Shown: one piece after another, positions 60,053 through 64,000 of the stretch
Position numbering within the stretch: position 1 is the stretch's first letter
How the letters are laid out: the number at the start of each line of letters is the position of its first letter
DNA from: Pedobacter sp. SL55
GTDB taxonomy: Bacteria > Bacteroidota > Bacteroidia > Sphingobacteriales > Sphingobacteriaceae
Assembly: GCF_026625705.1 (NCBI RefSeq)
Contig: NZ_CP113059.1
Span: forward strand, 744,001 to 808,000
Direction of reading: 5' to 3'
DNA: 64,000 bases
Position numbers and translations under genes: made by a program
Notes under the pieces: model-generated
The model's database searches: none
What the model saw: only the letters and a program-made list of their open reading frames with translations
Told to the model about the DNA's origin: nothing

Positions 60053-61081
60053 TTATTTACACTGCCTCCAAAACTCTCCTTCGCTATCAACAAAGACATT
60101 ATACAACCACCCTTCTAAAGATAATTTTTTATATAAATCATCATCAATATTTACATAACTACTTTTAAAAAAACCTTTTTCAAGTTTTATGTTTTCCCGC
60201 TCTATAATATGAACATTTTCTTTAGAGTAAAATGGAAATTTAGAAACCTCTTTATTTGTTGTTATTATTTTTTTTCTTGCGCCAATCGCCTCGAATGTAC
60301 GCATAGTTAATCCTTTTTGATGAGGATGATTGATATCCAAAATAACATTCGATTTTTTGTATAGCTTTATGATATCTACTAGTCTCAAAGACCTAAAACT
60401 TAACTTTTTATAATCAAACTCTTTAAACGTAGCATCAAACAATCTTTTGTATAGGTATACCAAACGCCCATGCATGTAATAATAACAAAACATGGTCATT
60501 TTTTGGGTGTTTGCCCAATTAAATATTTGCGTACTAATTCTATAGCGATCTGAGTGTGCAGTTCCTAAGAATAGGATGTCGTTTTCTATCTTGTCTGCCT
60601 GCAAATCTTTAAATGCGTCGAGATAAAACAGAGGTCTAAAATCAATTTTGTATCTTGTAGCATCTTCTGGATCAAAAGTTAATTTTCGATCGAAATAACT
60701 CAAAATTGTAGTTGGGTGAGTGTGGTTCGTAAAAGAATCCCAAGTGTAAAAAATAAATTCACACTCTGGATGCAATTCCCTAAACTTAAAGAGGAAAAAA
60801 GCCGGTACTACCTCTCCTCTATTAACAAATAAAAAATCGAGCTTCAAGTCTTTTGTGTCATTGAGTATTGACTTATAATAATTATCGATTTTGGTTTGAT
60901 AAACACTTCTTTTTAACCTAATAATACCCTTTGTAAAATTACTATTCGATGGCCTTTCATCATAGTAATACACTTTTGCACCAAATTGTTCTAACTTGTT
61001 TTTAATCTCCTTTTCTAAATTAAAAGTTTGGACCGAAAAGAAAATTATATTTTTACCAGAAAGCTTATCTTCTAACGTCAT
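60053..61081 (-). CDS. CgeB-like glycosyltransferase
   Basis: The 342-residue cytosolic protein has a GT-B-like pattern, with LFVNRGEVVPAFFLFKFREL, FIFYTWDSFTNH, and the C-terminal domain KSNVILDINHPHQKGLTMRTFEAIGARKKIITTN. That is typical of CgeB/spore-maturation-type transferases that appear in O-antigen clusters. The donor and acceptor are unknown. It is 2 bp from the next gene upstream. Confidence 0.82.
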   Translation of the reverse strand: MTLEDKLSGKNIIFFSVQTFNLEKEIKNKLEQFGAKVYYYDERPSNSNFTKGIIRLKRSVYQTKIDNYYKSILNDTKDLKLDFLFVNRGEVVPAFFLFKFRELHPECEFIFYTWDSFTNHTHPTTILSYFDRKLTFDPEDATRYKIDFRPLFYLDAFKDLQADKIENDILFLGTAHSDRYRISTQIFNWANTQKMTMFCYYYMHGRLVYLYKRLFDATFKEFDYKKLSFRSLRLVDIIKLYKKSNVILDINHPHQKGLTMRTFEAIGARKKIITTNKEVSKFPFYSKENVHIIERENIKLEKGFFKSSYVNIDDDLYKKLSLEGWLYNVFVDSEGEFWRQCK

Positions 61082-61083
61082 TT

Positions 61084-62217
61084 TTATTTATAAAGCCCTT
61101 TAGCTTTCATTTCTTCGATAGATTTTGTATATCTATCCTCCGCAACTTCTTGCGTATTTACCCAATTGGTAAACTGCTTAAGCCCTTGCTCAAAAGTGAA
61201 TTTAGGCTCAAAACCTAATTTATTTTTGATTTTAGTTAGGTCCGCATAATTATGTCTAATATCTCCCAGTCGGTAATTACCACTAACTGTTAAAGGAACC
61301 TCGACCCCATAATTTTCTAACAATCCATTAGCTACCGTAACTACATCTGTAGGTACGCCAGTTCCTACATTGAATACCTCACCATTTGCTTCGTTTTTTT
61401 CAATCCCAAGAATGGTTGCATCCACAACGTCATCTATAAAAACAAAGTCTCTAGTTTCCCTCCCGTCTTCAAAAATATTGATGCCATTTCCATTTTTTAT
61501 CTGTGTTGAAAAGATAGAAAGTATTCCTGTATATGGATTTTTCAAAGATTGCCCAGGCCCATAAACGTTCTGATAACGAAACGCTACGGGCGCAATACCA
61601 AGAGTGGGACAAACGGTCATAATCATTTGCTCTTGATTTTGTTTTGTGATGCCGTATACGGATGATGGATGAATTTTTGACTCTTCATCGGTAGCTACCA
61701 GTTCTAGAGCACTTGAACCTTGATATTTAACTTCAAAATCGCCATTATCCATATAATCGGCCGTTCGATGCCTCGGATAAACAAACCCTAACTCCTTGCT
61801 TTTGTACTTTCCTTCCCCGTAAATAGACCTAGAAGAAGCTACTACTAACTTTTTAACTTGATTTGGCTCGTTAGCTAGCAAATCCAAAAGTATGGCCGTT
61901 CCATTTATATTTACGTCAACATATTTTTGTATCTCATACATAGATTGGCCAGTACCTGTTTCGGCGGCATAGTGCACAATTACATCTTGCCCTTTTATAG
62001 CCTCTTGCCAATCAGCTTTTGAGGTAACAGTTCCTTTAATAAATTTAACTTTATCTTTTATGCTTAAGTAAAGAGGCGATGTGTTTTTAGCATCGTTCCC
62101 GTGAATTTGTACTGACAAATTATCAAGCACCGTTATAACATAGCCCTTACTGGCTAATCTTAGAGCTAAATTACTTCCTATAAATCCGGCTCCGCCGGTA
62201 ATTAGTATATTTTTCAT
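61084..62217 (-). CDS. NAD-dependent nucleotide-sugar epimerase
   Basis: From the ATG at 62217 the protein has 377 residues: ILITGGAGFIGSNLA, FIKGTVTSKADW, and catalytic Tyr/Lys in SSVYGITKQNQEQM, ending with GDIRHNYADLTKIKNKLGFE, as in UDP-glucose or GlcNAc 4-epimerase-like SDRs. The upstream ATG at 62235 would overlap the acyltransferase gene by 16 bp, so I prefer 62217, 2 bp after that gene's stop. The exact sugar is not predictable. Confidence 0.87.
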   Translation of the reverse strand: MKNILITGGAGFIGSNLALRLASKGYVITVLDNLSVQIHGNDAKNTSPLYLSIKDKVKFIKGTVTSKADWQEAIKGQDVIVHYAAETGTGQSMYEIQKYVDVNINGTAILLDLLANEPNQVKKLVVASSRSIYGEGKYKSKELGFVYPRHRTADYMDNGDFEVKYQGSSALELVATDEESKIHPSSVYGITKQNQEQMIMTVCPTLGIAPVAFRYQNVYGPGQSLKNPYTGILSIFSTQIKNGNGINIFEDGRETRDFVFIDDVVDATILGIEKNEANGEVFNVGTGVPTDVVTVANGLLENYGVEVPLTVSGNYRLGDIRHNYADLTKIKNKLGFEPKFTFEQGLKQFTNWVNTQEVAEDRYTKSIEEMKAKGLYK

Positions 62218-62219
62218 CT

Positions 62220-62813
62220 TTATATTTTTACCCATTGTTGGATTTCAAAATTAAATTTCTTAATTGCCTTTGCCGGAGAGCCCACTGCTATTACATTCTC
62301 CGGTAAACTTTTGCTTACTACCGAGTTTGCACCAATAATGGACCCCTTACCAATGGTAACACCAGGCAAGATAGATACAAATTCTCCTATCCACACATTA
62401 TCGTCTATAATTACAGGTTTTGAATATAATGGCCTATCTTTAGGTTTTGAATTTGGATTGGAATCATCTTGGTTTCCGGCATAACTACCATGCGAACAAT
62501 CTGATATGTATACTTTGCTTGCAATAAGCACATTATTTCCAATATGCACTTTTTTCATTGAAGTAATATGAACATAATCGTTCATCTGGAAATTTTCTCC
62601 AAAAAATAAAGTTGTTTGGTTATCGTCTGGATAAGCCTCGATTCTGCAACCCACCCCTGTGGTAAATCCTTTTGACACTTTAATAAATTTTTTACCTCTT
62701 ATATCAATTGGAAAACGAATGATACGAGCATTTTTAAATATAAATCTTGTCCTTATTTTACAAAAAACAAGAGACAATAGCTGCAAAAACGTATATCTTT
62801 TAAAGACCGACAT
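62220..62813 (-). CDS. Hexapeptide-repeat acyltransferase (WbbJ/LacA type)
   Basis: The 197 residues form a left-handed beta-helix with hexapeptide repeats (VHIGNNVLIASKVYISDCSH, VIIDDNVWIGEFVSILPGVT, IGKGSIIGANSVVSKSL). The His of the SH(G) pair is the usual catalytic base. It would acetylate a sugar of the surface polysaccharide. It starts one base after the GT2 gene ends. Confidence 0.9.
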   Translation of the reverse strand: MSVFKRYTFLQLLSLVFCKIRTRFIFKNARIIRFPIDIRGKKFIKVSKGFTTGVGCRIEAYPDDNQTTLFFGENFQMNDYVHITSMKKVHIGNNVLIASKVYISDCSHGSYAGNQDDSNPNSKPKDRPLYSKPVIIDDNVWIGEFVSILPGVTIGKGSIIGANSVVSKSLPENVIAVGSPAKAIKKFNFEIQQWVKI

Positions 62814-63617
62814 TTATCTAAACTTAACGATTAGAATTCTTCTAAAATATTTTAATAAGGAATAACAAACTGCAAAAACATATAATACTGGGCTAATCCA
62901 GCCTTGTTTGTACACAAATTTTAGGTTTTTCAATTCTCCCTTTTCCATTTCTTTCAAATTGGCACTTAACCCACTTTCGCCAAACCCTGCCTTACCGTCT
63001 CCAAAAGTTATAAGACTTTTGTTTAGAAAGAAACAATTAAATTCCCTTGCAATTCTCATAAAATAGTTTCCTTCTTCTGCGTATTTCTGAGTTTCGTCAA
63101 AAAAACCTATTTTATCTATAATTGCTTTTTTAAAGAAAACGGTAGATGGCTGAAAATAATTTTTAAACAATAGATCTTTAAATTCTATCTTTATTAATTC
63201 TCCTATATGCTTATTTTCTAAACCAAACCCATCAAATGAGGTGCCTAAAAAATCGATTGACATATCAGATGTCAAATGGCTTATCTGAATTTCTAATTTT
63301 TCCGGAAACCATGCATCGTCAGAATCTAAAAATGCAATATAATTTCCTGTAACATTCTTTAGACCGATATTTCTTGCTTTAGAAACTCCCCCATTTTGCT
63401 GATTAATTAATTTGATATTAAAATCAGGATATCTAAGGATAAAGTTATTTACCACCTCTGCCGAATTATCTTTGGAGCCGTCGTTTACTATAATTATTTC
63501 TATCGTTCCTTTATAGAGTTGTGAAACAACAGATAGCAGGGCCCTTTCTATAGTTTTTGACGAGTTATACATAGGTATAACTACAGATATCTTTTTCAAT
63601 TCAATAGCTTTTTCCAT
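62814..63617 (-). CDS. Family 2 glycosyltransferase
   Basis: The 267 residues of GT-A fold have SVVIPMYNSSKTIERALLSV, VNDGSKDNS (first Asp), and the DxD region FLDSDDAWFPEKL. A C-terminal hydrophobic stretch (VLYVFAVCYSLLKYF) may anchor it. It overlaps the next gene by 22 bp. Confidence 0.93.
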   Translation of the reverse strand: MEKAIELKKISVVIPMYNSSKTIERALLSVVSQLYKGTIEIIIVNDGSKDNSAEVVNNFILRYPDFNIKLINQQNGGVSKARNIGLKNVTGNYIAFLDSDDAWFPEKLEIQISHLTSDMSIDFLGTSFDGFGLENKHIGELIKIEFKDLLFKNYFQPSTVFFKKAIIDKIGFFDETQKYAEEGNYFMRIAREFNCFFLNKSLITFGDGKAGFGESGLSANLKEMEKGELKNLKFVYKQGWISPVLYVFAVCYSLLKYFRRILIVKFR

Positions 63618-64000
63618 TCGTTTAATATGCTATTATCATCCCATTTCTTACTTACCAAATAAGCTTGCTTACCAAACTCCAGCATCTTTTCACGATTGGT
63701 AATCATCTCTAAAGTAGATTTTTCTAATGCTTCAAAATTATCCATCTCTACTAAAAAACCATCAGTGTTGTTAGTAATCATATCTCGAGGCCCAGCTGGA
63801 CAATCGTAGCTTACACAAGGCAACCCAAATGACATGGCTTCTAAAATTACCATTCCAAAACCTTCTGATTGGGAGGTAAGTAAAAAAAAAGACGCTTCCT
63901 TATAATAGTTTTCTACATCTTTTATGGGCGGAAGGATGGTAACGTATTCCTTCAATTGAAATTTTTCAATTTTTTTTAAATACTCTTCTTTAAGATTTCC
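63596..64000 (-). CDS. Family 1/4 glycosyltransferase, C-terminal part (5' end cut by window edge)
   Basis: 134 codons are visible, open to the edge; the frame continues upstream as GNLKEEYLKKIEKFQLKEYV, so no start is in the window. The sequence YKEASFFLLTSQSEGFGMVILEAMSFGLPCVSYD is the donor-binding EX7E-type motif of GT4 enzymes. It overlaps the GT2 gene downstream by 22 bp, pointing to tight coupling. Confidence 0.9.
   Translation of the reverse strand, partial: GNLKEEYLKKIEKFQLKEYVTILPPIKDVENYYKEASFFLLTSQSEGFGMVILEAMSFGLPCVSYDCPAGPRDMITNNTDGFLVEMDNFEALEKSTLEMITNREKMLEFGKQAYLVSKKWDDNSILNEWKKLLN

Noticed and set aside
1..64000. tRNA, rRNA, tmRNA or CRISPR arrays
   Set aside because: I looked for clover-leaf ends, TTCGANTC-type loops and regularly spaced direct repeats by eye and found none that hold up. 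A tRNAscan or CRISPR finder run would settle it.

Overview
The window is low-GC DNA from a Bacteroidota chromosome, most like Sphingobacteriaceae (Pedobacter and relatives). This rests on TAnnTTTG-type -7 boxes, the near absence of purine-rich ribosome binding sites, DUF4369/TlpA thioredoxins, a Wzi/RemB-like barrel and many short intergenic repeats typical of that group. I assign no species. I saw no rRNA, tRNA or CRISPR array.

Layout. 1-1714: 3' part of a malic enzyme/phosphotransacetylase fusion. 2026-13654: an accessory locus, nearly all on the minus strand, for export and oxidative folding of small Cys-rich peptides. It holds an HlyD-type adaptor, a C39 peptidase/ABC exporter, a DUF6625 protein, three TlpA-type thioredoxin genes (one split), three double-glycine-leader peptide genes (one frameshifted), a VKOR-thioredoxin fusion and a divergent XRE regulator with a tandem operator. 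13662-26792: mostly housekeeping genes (transglycosylase, gatA, two tatA-like genes, an EnvC-like protein, a DUF4292 lipoprotein, a TPR protein, dut, a flippase, acylphosphatase, nitronate monooxygenase, a BRO-N protein, an amidohydrolase). 27022-39570: a duplicated small secreted protein beside an NtrC-type regulator, a Cof phosphatase, a hybrid kinase split by a frameshift, a WYL regulator, DinB, RluF, NfeD/flotillin, a DUF2683/YoeB-like toxin-antitoxin pair and rlmN. 40384-44576: a mobile region with a REP-associated transposase whose right repeat arm is interrupted by a group II intron. It lies beside a degraded fourth peptide locus and a peptide-leader/XRE chimera. 44650-53016: comF, a lipoprotein, a PAS-rich hybrid kinase, glyA and dxs. 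53064-64000: surface polysaccharide genes.

Main discovery. Each of the four Cys-rich peptide genes (starts at 8288, 9728, 11504 and 43987, all minus strand) is paired head-to-head with a conserved element of about 100 bp. Read on the plus strand, each element has a TAnnTTT(G/A) box, then 12-15 nt, then three stem-loops, the last followed by a T-run. That is the architecture of a small RNA with an intrinsic terminator. Base pairs in all three stems change in a compensatory way between copies. The elements lie immediately upstream of the peptide start codons, so the RNA would be antisense to any peptide mRNA that reads through from upstream. Between copies at 9.7 and 11.5 kb the leader codons and RNA element are nearly identical while the core peptides are unrelated, so these look like cassettes with a constant front and a variable toxin- or signal-like core.

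Two of the four precursors, and one thioredoxin gene of the same locus, are out of frame at or near homopolymer runs (G4, G6, A7). One-base slips restore Cys-rich cores of 77-residue precursors. This is either phase variation or transcriptional slippage, decay, or sequencing error; the sequence alone cannot decide.

A second theme is repeats inside genes. Intergenic-type repeats sit in frame in the C39 peptidase domain, in a TPR protein's signal peptide, in a VKOR transmembrane segment and in GatA.
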